Source of the DNA: an uncultured Clostridia bacterium
GTDB lineage: Bacteria > Bacillota > Clostridia > Oscillospirales > Ruminococcaceae
DNA: 54,630 nt
Reading direction: 5' to 3'
NCBI GenBank assembly: GCA_947383835.1
Contig: CANDEV010000017.1
Location: 1 to 54,630 of the forward strand
Positions 40,325 through 49,169 of the stretch are shown one piece after another. Position numbers and translations under genes: made by a program. The notes under the pieces were generated by a model. It saw only the letters and a list, made by a program, of their open reading frames with translations. It did not search any database and had not been told where the DNA came from. Position 1 is the first letter of the stretch. Each line of letters starts with the position of its first letter.

Positions 40325-41245
40325 ATGGCAAAGAAAAGTTCAAAAATTGCACTTACATACTTTATAACAATAATTGTAACATTTATTGTTATAGGAGGAC
40401 TTGGGTATCTGCTTCTCCAATATCTGCAAAATCCTGCCGAGGACAAAACGGAGGAGATAACGATATCGCCTATGGACGGTCAGCAGGGCTACGTTCCCGA
40501 GGCTGGGAATAACGTTAGTACGCTTTTTATATTTGATTCGGAAAAACGTCTAAGCGGTACCTGCTTTATGCTTGTACGTACTCTTGCAACAGAGCGCAAG
40601 CTTGTGCTTATGCCTCTCCCTGCGGATACAGCAGCGGAAGCGGACGGCGCAGAAAACAGCCTTTATGAATTTTACCGTCTCGGCGGCGCGCAAAAGGCTG
40701 TCAAAGCGGCGGAGAACTGTACGGGTACAAAAATAGACTATTATATGAAGCTGAACAATGAAAGCTTTTCTACGCTTGTGTCGATTTTCGGAGGTATAGA
40801 TGTAAATATTCCCTATAATCTTATTTATACAAATCCCGACACGGGGGAGGAAACGATTTACAGAGAGGGAAGCGTATATGCGGACTCAAGCAATTTGAGG
40901 AAAATTCTGACATATCCTCTTTACACAGCGGGGGAGGAATACCGTGCAAAAATACTTGGCGTGACAGCCGCAGACCTTATAAATGATAACGTTGTAAGCA
41001 GCTTTTCAAGCCATGTGGACGACTATTTCAGCACGGTCATAAATTCCTCCGTAGAAACAAATTTTACCGCATACGATTATGAGGAGCACTCCGATGCGCT
41101 GAAGTACATCGCGGAATCCAATGAACGCATCGCTCAGCTTGTGACGGTCACGGGTGCTTACAACGAAAATAATTTCTTTGAGCTTGACGGAAATTTTGTC
41201 AGAGCGATACCCGAATGGCTGGGTCTTAACAATTACGAAGAATAA
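40325..41245 (+). CDS. LytR-CpsA-Psr (LCP) like membrane protein, divergent
   Basis: 306 residues: N-terminal membrane helix (about 10-32), then an extracytoplasmic domain with LCP features (STLFIFDSEKRLSGTCFMLVRT, YEFYRLGGAQKAVKAAENCTGTKIDYYMKLN, VSIFGGIDVNIP). LCP enzymes transfer polymers to peptidoglycan. The usual catalytic D-x-R region (PRDTRV) is here PLPADT, lacking the arginine, and the first D-S-R loop is also altered. Therefore catalytic activity is doubtful and it may be a structural or regulatory variant. Confidence 0.75.
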   Translation: MAKKSSKIALTYFITIIVTFIVIGGLGYLLLQYLQNPAEDKTEEITISPMDGQQGYVPEAGNNVSTLFIFDSEKRLSGTCFMLVRTLATERKLVLMPLPADTAAEADGAENSLYEFYRLGGAQKAVKAAENCTGTKIDYYMKLNNESFSTLVSIFGGIDVNIPYNLIYTNPDTGEETIYREGSVYADSSNLRKILTYPLYTAGEEYRAKILGVTAADLINDNVVSSFSSHVDDYFSTVINSSVETNFTAYDYEEHSDALKYIAESNERIAQLVTVTGAYNENNFFELDGNFVRAIPEWLGLNNYEE

Positions 41246-41268
41246 AACAGCCGCTGCGGCAAATACTA

Positions 41269-41305
41269 CTCTCGGGAGCAAAACTTCCGAGAGCTTTATT
41301 TTTGG
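41269..41305 (+). terminator. Terminator after the LCP-type gene
   Basis: CTCTCGG (41269-41275) and CCGAGAG (41287-41293) followed by CTTTATTTTTG. Confidence 0.85.
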
Positions 41306-41418
41306 AAAAATTCCGAAAATATTTTTAAAGGGTCTTGCAAAAAATCTCATATATTCATAGCTTTACTTGATTTTTTGTATGCCCTTTGATCAAAAACAGT
41401 ATGAAAGGAATGAATGAA

Positions 41419-41625
41419 ATGTTTGATAAAATAGCGCTGGCGCTGCTTATAATCGGCGGACTTAACTGGGGTCTGGTGGGGATTTTCAGCTTTGACCTTG
41501 TTGCCTGGCTTTTCGGCGGTACGGGAGCGATTATCAGCAGAATAGTTTATGTTGCTGTCGCTTTGGCTGCAATATGGTGCATAACGCTTTTGTTCAGAAA
41601 CGAAAGAGTATCGGCACGAGGATAG
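41419..41625 (+). CDS. DUF378 family small membrane protein
   Basis: 68 residues from ATG at 41419 after AAAGGA. Two membrane helices: FDKIALALLIIGGLNWGLVGIF is the DUF378 signature (G-G-L-N-W-G), then a second helix near IVYVAVALAAIWCITLLF and a short charged tail. Function is unknown. It stands alone between two terminator-like regions. Confidence 0.85.
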   Translation: MFDKIALALLIIGGLNWGLVGIFSFDLVAWLFGGTGAIISRIVYVAVALAAIWCITLLFRNERVSARG

Positions 41626-41690
41626 CGGTTAATGTCCCGCGGCGAATATCACCCCCGTGGCTGGAAAGCTACAGAATTTTACAGCTCATA

Positions 41691-41788
41691 CTAATTCACG
41701 ACCTAAATGTGTACAAAAAATTCAAGCAAAATCTTGCATATATGGATTTTGTGCAGAATTTTTTGTCTACACATTGGGAGTGAATTAG
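41691..41788. repeat. 98-base near-perfect palindromic element
   Basis: CTAATTCAC (41691-41699) pairs with GTGAATTAG (41780-41788); AATGTGTA and a CAAAAAATTC block pair with GAATTTTTTG and TACACATT inside; a GCAAAATC/GATTTTGTGC stem occupies the centre. The whole region folds into one long hairpin. It lies in a gene-free stretch (41626-42120), does not look like a simple terminator, and could be a miniature mobile element or a structured RNA. Confidence 0.7.
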
Positions 41789-41792
41789 GATA

Positions 41793-41913
41793 AAGCCCCC
41801 TAAAGGCTGAGCCTTTACCCTTATAGGCGTACACTGCCTGTAACAGTAAAATGCTCCCATGGGTAACAATACTTCTGTATCGCTGCTTGCCTAAAGGGGC
41901 GGGGGAGATTTTT
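41793..41913. repeat. C- and G-rich inverted repeat region
   Basis: AAGCCCCCTAAAGGC at the left is matched by GCCTAAAGGGGCGGGGG at the right, with an AAAGGCTGAGCCTTT palindrome inside. A short related piece (TTAAGCCCCCCAAGGGGC) occurs near 32741. It may be a dispersed extragenic repeat. Confidence 0.45.
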
Positions 41914-41992
41914 GCCGTTGTGCTATTTGTTGTAAAATTTTGCACATTTTCTGCAAATAATGTATAGTATATATGAAAAATTACCGCAGGGC

Positions 41993-42021
41993 TTGACATT
42001 TCGTCAGTTTTGCGGTATACT
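41993..42021 (+). promoter_or_regulatory. Promoter of the DAHP synthase gene
   Basis: TTGACA (41993-41998), 17-base spacer, TATACT (42016-42021). The leader of about 90 bases to the ATG shows no attenuator that I can recognise. Confidence 0.85.
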
Positions 42022-42120
42022 TAATTATGCTGATTTATTTAATAAAAGCGTTAAAGCTTAAAATCATAAAAGCGATAAAGCAAAAGCGGATGCTGCCGCA
42101 AAATAGAAAGGTTGATAAAA

Positions 42121-43134
42121 ATGATCATCGTATTAAAGCAAAACCCCGAAAAGGAAAAGGTTGACGGACTTATTGAAATGCTCCACGGCAAGGGCTTTTC
42201 CACAAATTTAAGCAAGGGCGAGAGCCACACAATTATCGGACTTATCGGAGACACTGCGAAAATCGCTCCCGACGAGCTTTCCACCATTGATATCGTTGAA
42301 AGTGCAACGAGAGTTTCCGAGCCGTTTAAGGCGGCAAACAGAAAAATGCACCCTGAAAATACTGTTGTCAATGTAAACGGCGTTTCAATCGGCGAGGGAA
42401 TGTTCCAGGTAATTGCCGGACCCTGCTCTGTTGAAAGCGAGGAGCAGATAATCGAGGTTGCAAACGACGTTAAAAAAAGCGGCGCAACTCTCCTCCGCGG
42501 CGGCGCGTTCAAGCCCAGGACTTCCCCTTACGCTTTTCAGGGACTTCACGCCGACGGTCTGAAGCTTCTTCTTGAAGCAAAAAAGGCAACGGGTCTGCCC
42601 ATAGTTACCGAAATAATGAATGTAAATCACGTCGATCTTTTTGCGGACGTGGACGTTATTCAGGTTGGCGCAAGAAATATGCAGAACTTCGATCTGCTTA
42701 AAGAGCTTGGAAGATGCCGCAAGCCTATCCTGCTGAAAAGAGGTCTTGCAAACACCATGGAGGAAATGCTCATGAGCGCGGAGTACATCATGGCAGGCGG
42801 CAATAACGATGTTATCCTTTGCGAGCGCGGTATCAGGACATTCGAGACAAAGACGAGAAATACCCTCGATCTTTCTGCTGTGCCCATGCTGAAAAAGCTT
42901 TCCCACCTGCCTGTTATCATCGACCCAAGCCATGCAACAGGTATTTCATGGATGGTAGAGCCTCTCGCAAAGGCTTCTGTTGCAGTCGGCGCTGACGGTC
43001 TTATGATAGAGGTGCACAACAACCCTGCAAAGGCTCTTTGCGACGGCGCGCAGTCCCTCAATCCGCAGCAGTTTGATACTCTTATGCAGGACATCAAGCG
43101 CAGAGTGGAATTTGAAGGCAAAAAAATTGGTTAA
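42121..43134 (+). CDS. aroF: 3-deoxy-7-phosphoheptulonate (DAHP) synthase, type I-beta
   Basis: 337 residues, ATG after AAAGG. First step of the shikimate pathway: phosphoenolpyruvate plus erythrose 4-phosphate gives DAHP. An N-terminal ferredoxin-like regulatory domain (residues 1-70, MIIVLKQNPEKEK) precedes the barrel with the family motifs IAGPCSVESEEQI, LRGGAFKPRTSPYAFQG, KPILLKRG, and IIDPSHATG. Length and domain order match Thermotoga/Bacillus-type I-beta enzymes, where the N-terminal domain binds feedback inhibitor. Monocistronic with terminator. Confidence 0.96.
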   Translation: MIIVLKQNPEKEKVDGLIEMLHGKGFSTNLSKGESHTIIGLIGDTAKIAPDELSTIDIVESATRVSEPFKAANRKMHPENTVVNVNGVSIGEGMFQVIAGPCSVESEEQIIEVANDVKKSGATLLRGGAFKPRTSPYAFQGLHADGLKLLLEAKKATGLPIVTEIMNVNHVDLFADVDVIQVGARNMQNFDLLKELGRCRKPILLKRGLANTMEEMLMSAEYIMAGGNNDVILCERGIRTFETKTRNTLDLSAVPMLKKLSHLPVIIDPSHATGISWMVEPLAKASVAVGADGLMIEVHNNPAKALCDGAQSLNPQQFDTLMQDIKRRVEFEGKKIG

Positions 43135-43163
43135 GAGATTTTAGTACTATTTGTATAAAAAAT

Positions 43164-43199
43164 AAACTGCAAGTTCAATCTTTATTGAACTTGCAGTTT
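43164..43199 (+). terminator. Terminator of the DAHP synthase gene
   Basis: AAACTGCAAGTTCAA (43164-43178) and TTGAACTTGCAGTTT (43185-43199), then a T-rich tail; perfect 15-base stem, also usable by the convergent permease gene. Confidence 0.92.
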
Positions 43200-43218
43200 T
43201 ATATTTGTGCTTATAGTT

Positions 43219-44049
43219 TTATAACAGCTTGAAAGCAAGAATTGCAAGAAAGCATACAACACCGCTTATCACACCGACCTTGCTTGTGCTTTCGCGGCGT
43301 AGGAAAGAGTAAATGAGCAGCATTGCAAGTATGAGCGGCTGCTCCAAAGAGTACATTGTAAGATTCAGACCTATGAGAATGTTTTCAAGGACGAGTCCCG
43401 CCGTGTTGGGTATCCTTGTAAAAAACACTATTGCCGTACCTTTTTTCTTTCCTCCGAAAAGACCTTTCAGATCGGCTTTGAAAAGATATACTATCGTAAC
43501 AATGACCATGGAAATGTACAGGCTCAAAAGCGGGGAAACGTCTTCAGCAGTCTTGATTATAACACCATAGAAATATTTGGAAAGAATATATACGATAAGT
43601 ATGAGCCAAATGCTTTTGTAACGATCCTTGTCAGCGTTTTTGGAGTCCCTGACCATAAAAACGAGACAGCCGCAGGTAATTATGATAAACAGCAGCCGCA
43701 GTATCTCAAAGCTTTCACCGAAAAAAGCAATGTCCGAAAAATATGAAAGGAACAGAGCAGTCCCCAACCATGCTTTGGTCTCAAAGCCGCTTAATTTTTT
43801 CAGTACTGCCGCCGATGCGGAAAATTCCGCTATCTTGTCTATTGTGACGAAAATTATGGTCAGAGTACTGCTTGCCGAAAATCTGAAAAAATTCTCGGTA
43901 AAAAGCATTACAGGCAGCAGAAAAACGCATGAGGACGCAGCTATCAGGAACGTAAAATCGCTGCTTGAAAGGCTGTATTTTGAAATAGTGTACTTGTCCG
44001 ACACCGTGCAGACCGTGAAAAACAAAGCCGTTAAAAATAAATATATCAT
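43219..44049 (-). CDS. DMT-superfamily (EamA-like) permease
   Basis: 276 residues with nine or ten hydrophobic helices and short loops; the two EamA-like halves are weakly visible (first half ending near residue 130, second with SLEQPLILAMLLIYSFLRRE, typical of the last repeats). Probable transporter of small metabolites. It has its own promoter, placed over the end of the histidine kinase gene. Confidence 0.75.
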   Translation of the reverse strand: MIYLFLTALFFTVCTVSDKYTISKYSLSSSDFTFLIAASSCVFLLPVMLFTENFFRFSASSTLTIIFVTIDKIAEFSASAAVLKKLSGFETKAWLGTALFLSYFSDIAFFGESFEILRLLFIIITCGCLVFMVRDSKNADKDRYKSIWLILIVYILSKYFYGVIIKTAEDVSPLLSLYISMVIVTIVYLFKADLKGLFGGKKKGTAIVFFTRIPNTAGLVLENILIGLNLTMYSLEQPLILAMLLIYSFLRRESTSKVGVISGVVCFLAILAFKLL

Positions 44050-44065
44050 TTTATCACCGAAAATA

Positions 44066-44093
44066 ATTATACCACATTTTCGGCAAAATGCAA
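44066..44093 (-). promoter_or_regulatory. Promoter of the DMT permease gene
   Basis: TTGCAT (44093-44088), 16-base spacer, TATAAT (44071-44066), just upstream of the permease ATG and just after the kinase stop. Confidence 0.7.
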
Positions 44094-44096
44094 CAT

Positions 44097-44981
44097 TTAT
44101 TTTTCCGAAAATCCAAGCGTGATAATAACACGGTTTTCGATGTATTCGGCTTTTATGGAACCGCCCATCTGCTCTGCCAGCAGCTTTGCTATGGACAGTC
44201 CCAGCCCTGTGGAATTTCCCGCCGTTTCAACGGTGTAAAAACGGTCGAAAAGCTTTCCCACGGTGACGGAGTCCAGCCCCTCGGCGGTGTTGGAAAACGA
44301 TGCCGTACCGTCTGCCGCGAGGGTAACAAAAAGGTCTCCGCCGCTGTATTTTACGGCGTTTCCGATAATGTTCCCGAAAATTCTTTTCAGCGCAGTTTTA
44401 TCAAGCACACGCTCAACACGGGTCTCGGTTATTTCAATTTCGGGTGTAATGCCATGCTGTACGATAGCTCCGTAAAATTCCGCAAGACTTTCTTCAAGTA
44501 CGCTGTTTATACAAAGCTTCTCATAATTCAAAGGCTTTGCGGAAGCGACTATCGAATAACGGAAAAGCTCCTCGGTAAGCTGTTTCATGGCTTTGGTACG
44601 TCCCCGTATCTGACCGAGATAATTTTTAACGGTATCGCTTTGTTCCTCACGCTCCAGCAAGTCCAGATATCCGAAAATCGCAGTTAGGGGAGTACGCAGG
44701 TCGTGGGAAATATTCGTTACCGCCTCTTTAAGCTCTCTGTCGCCGTTAAGATATTGTCTGCGCTGTTTCCTCAACAGTCGAAGCTGTGCATTGATTTCAG
44801 TTGCTAATTTTTTGACGTGAGTGTCATTAGAAGATATAGAAACAAGAGTGTTTGTATCGATCAAAAGATGCTCCTTGAATTCTGAACAAATTTCGTCCAT
44901 ACTTCTTTTCAGCAATACAATTTTTGCAGTAAGTACTAAAACGCTTATCAGCAGAATACCGCACAAAATCCAAGGAAACAT
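44097..44981 (-). CDS. Sensor histidine kinase without adjacent response regulator
   Basis: 294 residues, ATG after AAAGGTGGG. A single N-terminal membrane helix (about residues 4-24) with no extracellular sensor loop, then coiled coil, HisKA with His93 in NISHDLRTPL, and HATPase_c (N-box NIIGNAVKYS, DRFYTVETAGNSTGLGLSIAK). Such intramembrane-type kinases are usually coded after a response regulator and work with ABC transporters. Here the partner regulator is missing because the operon start is lost (see 46570-46950). Confidence 0.88.
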   Translation of the reverse strand: MFPWILCGILLISVLVLTAKIVLLKRSMDEICSEFKEHLLIDTNTLVSISSNDTHVKKLATEINAQLRLLRKQRRQYLNGDRELKEAVTNISHDLRTPLTAIFGYLDLLEREEQSDTVKNYLGQIRGRTKAMKQLTEELFRYSIVASAKPLNYEKLCINSVLEESLAEFYGAIVQHGITPEIEITETRVERVLDKTALKRIFGNIIGNAVKYSGGDLFVTLAADGTASFSNTAEGLDSVTVGKLFDRFYTVETAGNSTGLGLSIAKLLAEQMGGSIKAEYIENRVIITLGFSEK

Positions 44982-44996
44982 ATTTCTCGCCCACCT

Positions 44997-45782
44997 TTAC
45001 TTCAAATCTTTTTTTCTGAAAATTCTGCTGCCGATTGCCGTAGTTACAGTTGCAATAAGCAGTGAAGATAACAGCATTTTCCATATATGAATTATGGGCA
45101 AGGCAAAATTGTCTACATCCCCATATTGTATCGCTTGTCCCGTCGGAAGAAATGAATGAAAGAAAGTAAGGCACAAGTATACAAGCGTTCCCGGACTGTT
45201 TAGCCAGCTTGTATAATCATTAAGCTGCCAAGCTATGAAAGAAAAAATTGCCACACCTAAAACACTGATTACTGCCGATACAGTTTTATCAACGCAAACA
45301 ATACTGATTAGTGTAAAAATAGAAGAAAATGCTATTACTAACGCAATACTTCCTAAGAGTTTCAACAGAATATCTTTACAGCTTTGTGTAACAAATCCAA
45401 CTAATGGTGTTCCCACAACAGTTATAGTAACAAGGTAAGCAGCACATAGAATCAGGGTCGCAATAATGAGTGTTATCAAATTTGAAAAATAAATATTGAT
45501 TTTTCGATGTCCGCAAATAACTTTGTTACGCATTGTGCCATCACTATACTCCGTGCCAAAAAACAAGCTGCTTAGAATGGCAGTTAAAATACCAATTAGC
45601 AAAGAATATCCATAAAAAACTTTATCGAGGGTGATTATTTGTTCATAAGCCAAATGAATTTTGTATTGAGCAAAAGCTCCTAAAGCTGCAATTATTCCGG
45701 AAAAAATCATAAATATAATTTCTCCCTTAAAAATTTTGTTTTTCCAAAGCCGTGCAAAATTTGCCCTTAATAATTTACTCAT
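44997..45782 (-). CDS. ABC-2 type permease
   Basis: 261 residues; ATG at 45782 shares a base with the upstream stop (TGATG). Six hydrophobic segments in the ABC-2 pattern; GTEYSDGTMRNKVICGHRK between helices 2 and 3 is the conserved cytoplasmic motif of this family, ending RIFRKKDLK. No ATPase gene is left in the operon. Confidence 0.82.
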   Translation of the reverse strand: MSKLLRANFARLWKNKIFKGEIIFMIFSGIIAALGAFAQYKIHLAYEQIITLDKVFYGYSLLIGILTAILSSLFFGTEYSDGTMRNKVICGHRKINIYFSNLITLIIATLILCAAYLVTITVVGTPLVGFVTQSCKDILLKLLGSIALVIAFSSIFTLISIVCVDKTVSAVISVLGVAIFSFIAWQLNDYTSWLNSPGTLVYLCLTFFHSFLPTGQAIQYGDVDNFALPIIHIWKMLLSSLLIATVTTAIGSRIFRKKDLK

Positions 45783-46570
45783 CACTTCAAGTCCTTTCTG
45801 CGGAATAAAATCATGCCGCAAATTACCGCCGCCGCAGTTACCAAAACGCTGTATATAGGCAAAAACGCCGTCAGTCCCGCGGTAAAGCCGTTTGTATCGG
45901 AAACCATAGCTCTTACCATATGACTTGTGGGAAGAATGTCCAGCAAAATATTGTTTAACGCACTCGACGGATCAAACTGTTCTATTCCGACCGCTTCAAA
46001 TATTTCCGCGGCGTCTTCGGGATAATCCGCATTCAGCATACATATAACCGAAACAAAAAACATTGCCAAAGCGACCGCCGCAGAAACCGCCGCGCCCATG
46101 TTACGAAAGAGAAAAGCCGCTAAAACGAATATACCGCACATTGCGGCGTTGGCGGCAAGAAGCGCCGTAATTCGCAGAGCAAACTCAGACCAAGTAACTC
46201 CCAAAACTACACCCATAGGCAGCGCCAGTGCAAATGAGACTATAACAGGCATAAGAAAAATTATCCAAGAAGCTGTTATTGCGGAAATGCAGTTCGCGAA
46301 ATAAATTTTCCCGCGGGTGTGACCCGTTATTATTTTATTTCTCGCCATACCTTCGTGATAATCGGCGTGCAGAAAAAAATGTACCGAAAAAGTCGATAAA
46401 AACATGGAGATCAAGCTGTCCGCAAACAGAAAGTTTCCGCCTATGGAAAAACCAAACCCGCTTGTGGGAATTATCACCAAAAGCGCAAAGCCTATCTGAA
46501 AAATCACCGAGAACAAAAATGCTTTGCTTTTCATAATTTTTAAAAGAGAAGCCTTTATCAATCCACTCAT
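45782..46570 (-). CDS. ABC-2 type permease
   Basis: 262 residues; ATG at 46570 shares a base with the preceding pseudogene stop. Same layout as the next gene (YHEGMARNKIITGHTRGKIYF motif; C-terminus LFRRKDLK). The two permeases and the kinase look like the rear part of a bacitracin- or lantibiotic-response type operon. Confidence 0.82.
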   Translation of the reverse strand: MSGLIKASLLKIMKSKAFLFSVIFQIGFALLVIIPTSGFGFSIGGNFLFADSLISMFLSTFSVHFFLHADYHEGMARNKIITGHTRGKIYFANCISAITASWIIFLMPVIVSFALALPMGVVLGVTWSEFALRITALLAANAAMCGIFVLAAFLFRNMGAAVSAAVALAMFFVSVICMLNADYPEDAAEIFEAVGIEQFDPSSALNNILLDILPTSHMVRAMVSDTNGFTAGLTAFLPIYSVLVTAAAVICGMILFRRKDLK

Positions 46571-46950
46571 CACTTTAAATCCTTTCGTCTGAAAAGTACA
46601 GTCCCCAACCCTGTCGTCACAGCAATTACCGCCGCCGACCAAAGGGGTATCACCGCAGGATTTTCAGGCATATCGTCAAGCTGTATCCTCGCCGCCTGAC
46701 AAGTAGGGACAATATCATACAAAGCCTCGTATATATCACGCTGAACGCCGCTTACATAAAAGGGATTTTTCGTTTCAGGTTCGCTTATCTCTTCGCCCGA
46801 CGCGTCAATTATTGTGTAGGCAGGGTTGATTTCAGGCTCGTTCAAAACCTGGCTTACCACCATTGCCAATATCATAAGTGTTAAGGAAGTCATAATTACC
46901 GCAGTTACCCCCGCCGATTTGCTTGTTATAAGGGTTCCGTTCTCTACACT
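46570..46950 (-). pseudogene. 5'-truncated ABC-2 permease remnant
   Basis: An open frame runs from a TAG just upstream of 46950 and encodes the end of an ABC-2 permease: two hydrophobic helices and the same terminal LFRRKDLK as the two complete permeases. Good coding sequence extends upstream of the first ATG (46893) (VENGTLITSKSAGV), yet the first 150 or so residues are missing. A bidirectional terminator lies directly behind the break. The ATPase and response-regulator genes that should precede it are absent. Confidence 0.7.
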
Positions 46951-46989
46951 CTATCTATTACTCAAAATGCCGATTTTGCGTTATTATAA

Positions 46990-47026
46990 AAAAATCCAAC
47001 AAATTGTAAAAAAATGTTGGATTTTT
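46990..47026. terminator. Bidirectional terminator at the operon break
   Basis: AAAAATCCAACA (46990-47001) and TGTTGGATTTTT (47015-47026) with T runs on both strands. It would stop transcripts of the 47147-47500 gene before they reach the truncated permease. Confidence 0.85.
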
Positions 47027-47146
47027 TTCTTATAAAATTATTTATTATTTGAAAATGATGTAACTAAAATCTAAATCCAAGGTCAAGCAAAAGAGCTAAA
47101 AGCAACAGTGTATAACATAAAATTGGATTAGAAAGCAAATAAAATA

Positions 47147-47500
47147 TTACGTATTTACTTTTCCTAAATAAAAAAAGAAGTAGGCTGTCGTTAAAATTGA
47201 TAAAAGCAATGGAATGTATAGTAAATAATTACTTATAGCAATATTAGAGTTTGTCCAAGAATAAGCAATAATTACAGAATCAAATACTGTAATTATAATA
47301 CGTGTTATAAAGTTCTTGCTTATATCAACTTTTTTTCTTATAATACAATGTATAGGAAATAGCACAAATAAAAAACAACATAAAATACTTATAAACATTA
47401 TAAAGGAAATTTCCCATCCTGAAACAAGGCATAGTATAATAAATACAAATGTTATAATAAACATTATTGCAGGGAAAAATACAGATAATATTTTGTTCAT
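47147..47500 (-). CDS. Small four-helix membrane protein
   Basis: 117 residues from ATG at 47500, six bases after AGGAGG. Four hydrophobic segments with a short basic loop (HCIIRKKVDISKNF) in the middle. A+T-rich, no family recognised. An IS element inserted 17 bases upstream of its start has moved its likely promoter (49142-49169) more than 1.6 kb away. Confidence 0.65.
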   Translation of the reverse strand: MNKILSVFFPAIMFIITFVFIILCLVSGWEISFIMFISILCCFLFVLFPIHCIIRKKVDISKNFITRIIITVFDSVIIAYSWTNSNIAISNYLLYIPLLLSILTTAYFFFYLGKVNT

Positions 47501-47527
47501 AATGTACCTCCTAAACTGAGTATGATT

Positions 47528-49088
47528 TAGCCTTGAGCAAAACCACACAAACGCAATAAACAAGCGGTTTTGCAAGACATAATAAACAAAATAATCACTA
47601 AAAAATATAGAAACAGCCAACCGACTTTGGTATAATTAAATTGTACAAAAAACCACACGAAAGGGGTTGGCTGTTATCTATCGTCAAGAAATTTTACAGG
47701 ATATCAGATTCTTCACATCTGCACCCAAAGCTCAGTTTTATGATAAGCTCATCCTTAATCTCGATTTATCAGAATTTCCCGAATCCACTGCCAAAACAGG
47801 GAGAAACGGTTTCTCAAAAAGAGCTTTGCTTTGTGCTTTCATCGTTATGAAATGCGAATGCTTTTCCTGCATTACCGATTTGGTCGATTATCTTAACAAT
47901 AATCTTATCATCGCTCATTACTGCGGTTTCAACATTATGAAACCGCTTCCGTCATATTGGACTTTTGACCGCTTTATTCGCGAACTTGATAACGACATGC
48001 TTAAAAAGCTTATGCAGTCGCAGGTTCTGAAACTTTCCGAAATGGGTATCGTTGATACTTCTTTCATTGCTCTTGATTCCACTCCCGTCAATGCAAACAC
48101 TTGTCAGAATAATCCTAAGTCATTTGCTAAAAACAAGTTCTCAAAGGATAATCAGCCTAAGTCCGACAAGGACTGCAAACTTGGTGTTCACACTGCCTCA
48201 AATCAGCATAATGAGCGTAATTTTGAATACTATTGGGGTTACAAAAATCATGCGCTGGTTGACTGCATTACAGGCTTACCGATCTTTGAGATGACAACGA
48301 CTGCCGATATTGCCGACAGCACAGTTACTCTTGATATTCTAAGCCAAACCAATAATTTTTTATCTATTAAGGAATGTACTTTTATTGCCGATAAAGCTTA
48401 CGACATAAAGGAAATCTACAATACCGTCAAGGACGTTTATTTCGGTGAATGCGCAATCCCTCTTAACAAACGCAATACTAAAGACCCAAAGAAGCTGCCA
48501 AGCGGTCACCCTATTTGTGAAGCGGGTCTTGCTATGCACAAGGACGGTAAGTTTTCCGATAACGGCAGGACCCGTCAGAAATACTGCTGTCCTCTGAAAA
48601 ACTCCAAATGTGCCTCCTGTCCCTGCAATCACAAGAACTGGAATAACGGCAAAAAACATAGGGGCTGCATAAAATATGTTACACTGCCTGATGACTACAG
48701 ACTTTCCATTGACCGTGAATGTATCTCCTTCAAGAAGATTTATTCTCTTCGTACCGAAGCTGAGCGTTACAATTCACGTTTCAAACAAACAGGGCAGGAA
48801 CGGTTGTGGGTTCGCAGCTTTAATGCTGCACAAAATCTTAATTCTGCTGCACACATCTCACTGCTGGCAGTTGCTTTAGCTGCTATTGTCACTAAATCAA
48901 ATAGTTCCTATCGCTGCCTTAAATCCGTAAAACATACTGCATAGCTGTTTCAACTGAATATTTTTCAGCTGATTTCAGCATTTTACTGCTGAGGTCTGCT
49001 TTGCTTTGCCTGTTTTTCGTTTTAAGTCTTTAATCAGCTCTTTTATTTTCAAACTTCCGTTTTGGACGTTGCGTTTTGCTCATATCTA
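47528..49088 (+). mobile_element. Complete IS4-type insertion sequence (1561 bp)
   Basis: Terminal inverted repeats are TAGnnnTGAGCAAAAC (47528-47543 and, reversed, 49073-49088). They are flanked by a perfect 10-base target duplication, GAGTATGATT (47518-47527 and 49089-49098). One transposase gene fills the element. The sequence 48945-49072 is the non-coding right end. The 10-base duplication and the YREK motif of the transposase place it near the IS4 family. Confidence 0.9.
47667..48944 (+). CDS. IS4-type DDE transposase
   Basis: Up to 425 residues. Catalytic D in LDSTPVNAN, second D in FIADKAYD, and the Y-2-R-3-E-6-K signature in YSLRTEAERYNSRFK, giving the DDE triad. N-terminal DUF772-like domain and a cysteine-rich segment (CCPLKNSKCASCPC). 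The start is unclear: TTG at 47667 adjoins the AAAGGGG site, and ATC at 47676 has better spacing. An inverted repeat AGCCAACC/GGTTGGCT spans the leader and covers the ribosome site, which may limit translation from outside transcripts. No frameshift seen; probably active. Confidence 0.9.
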   Translation: MAVIYRQEILQDIRFFTSAPKAQFYDKLILNLDLSEFPESTAKTGRNGFSKRALLCAFIVMKCECFSCITDLVDYLNNNLIIAHYCGFNIMKPLPSYWTFDRFIRELDNDMLKKLMQSQVLKLSEMGIVDTSFIALDSTPVNANTCQNNPKSFAKNKFSKDNQPKSDKDCKLGVHTASNQHNERNFEYYWGYKNHALVDCITGLPIFEMTTTADIADSTVTLDILSQTNNFLSIKECTFIADKAYDIKEIYNTVKDVYFGECAIPLNKRNTKDPKKLPSGHPICEAGLAMHKDGKFSDNGRTRQKYCCPLKNSKCASCPCNHKNWNNGKKHRGCIKYVTLPDDYRLSIDRECISFKKIYSLRTEAERYNSRFKQTGQERLWVRSFNAAQNLNSAAHISLLAVALAAIVTKSNSSYRCLKSVKHTA

Positions 49089-49141
49089 GAGTATGATTTT
49101 TAAACTGTGTAAATGTCGAAAAACGTCACAACCGCTCTGTC

Positions 49142-49169
49142 ATTATATCACAAATTATGTCGTTGTCAA
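49142..49169 (-). promoter_or_regulatory. Promoter cut off from the 47147-47500 gene by the IS
   Basis: TTGACA (49169-49164), 16-base spacer, TATAAT (49147-49142) on the minus strand. Joining 49099 to 47517 without the IS puts this promoter about 115 bases before the small membrane protein gene. An 18-base inverted repeat lies around and upstream of it (49147-49164 and 49201-49218, ATCACAAATTATGTCGTT and its near-reverse), so a regulator may bind here. The rest of 49170-49288 has no gene. Confidence 0.75.

Noticed and set aside
42022..42120. Possible tryptophan or T-box leader in front of the DAHP synthase gene
   Set aside because: No leader peptide, T-box sequence or terminator/antiterminator pair could be found in the leader.
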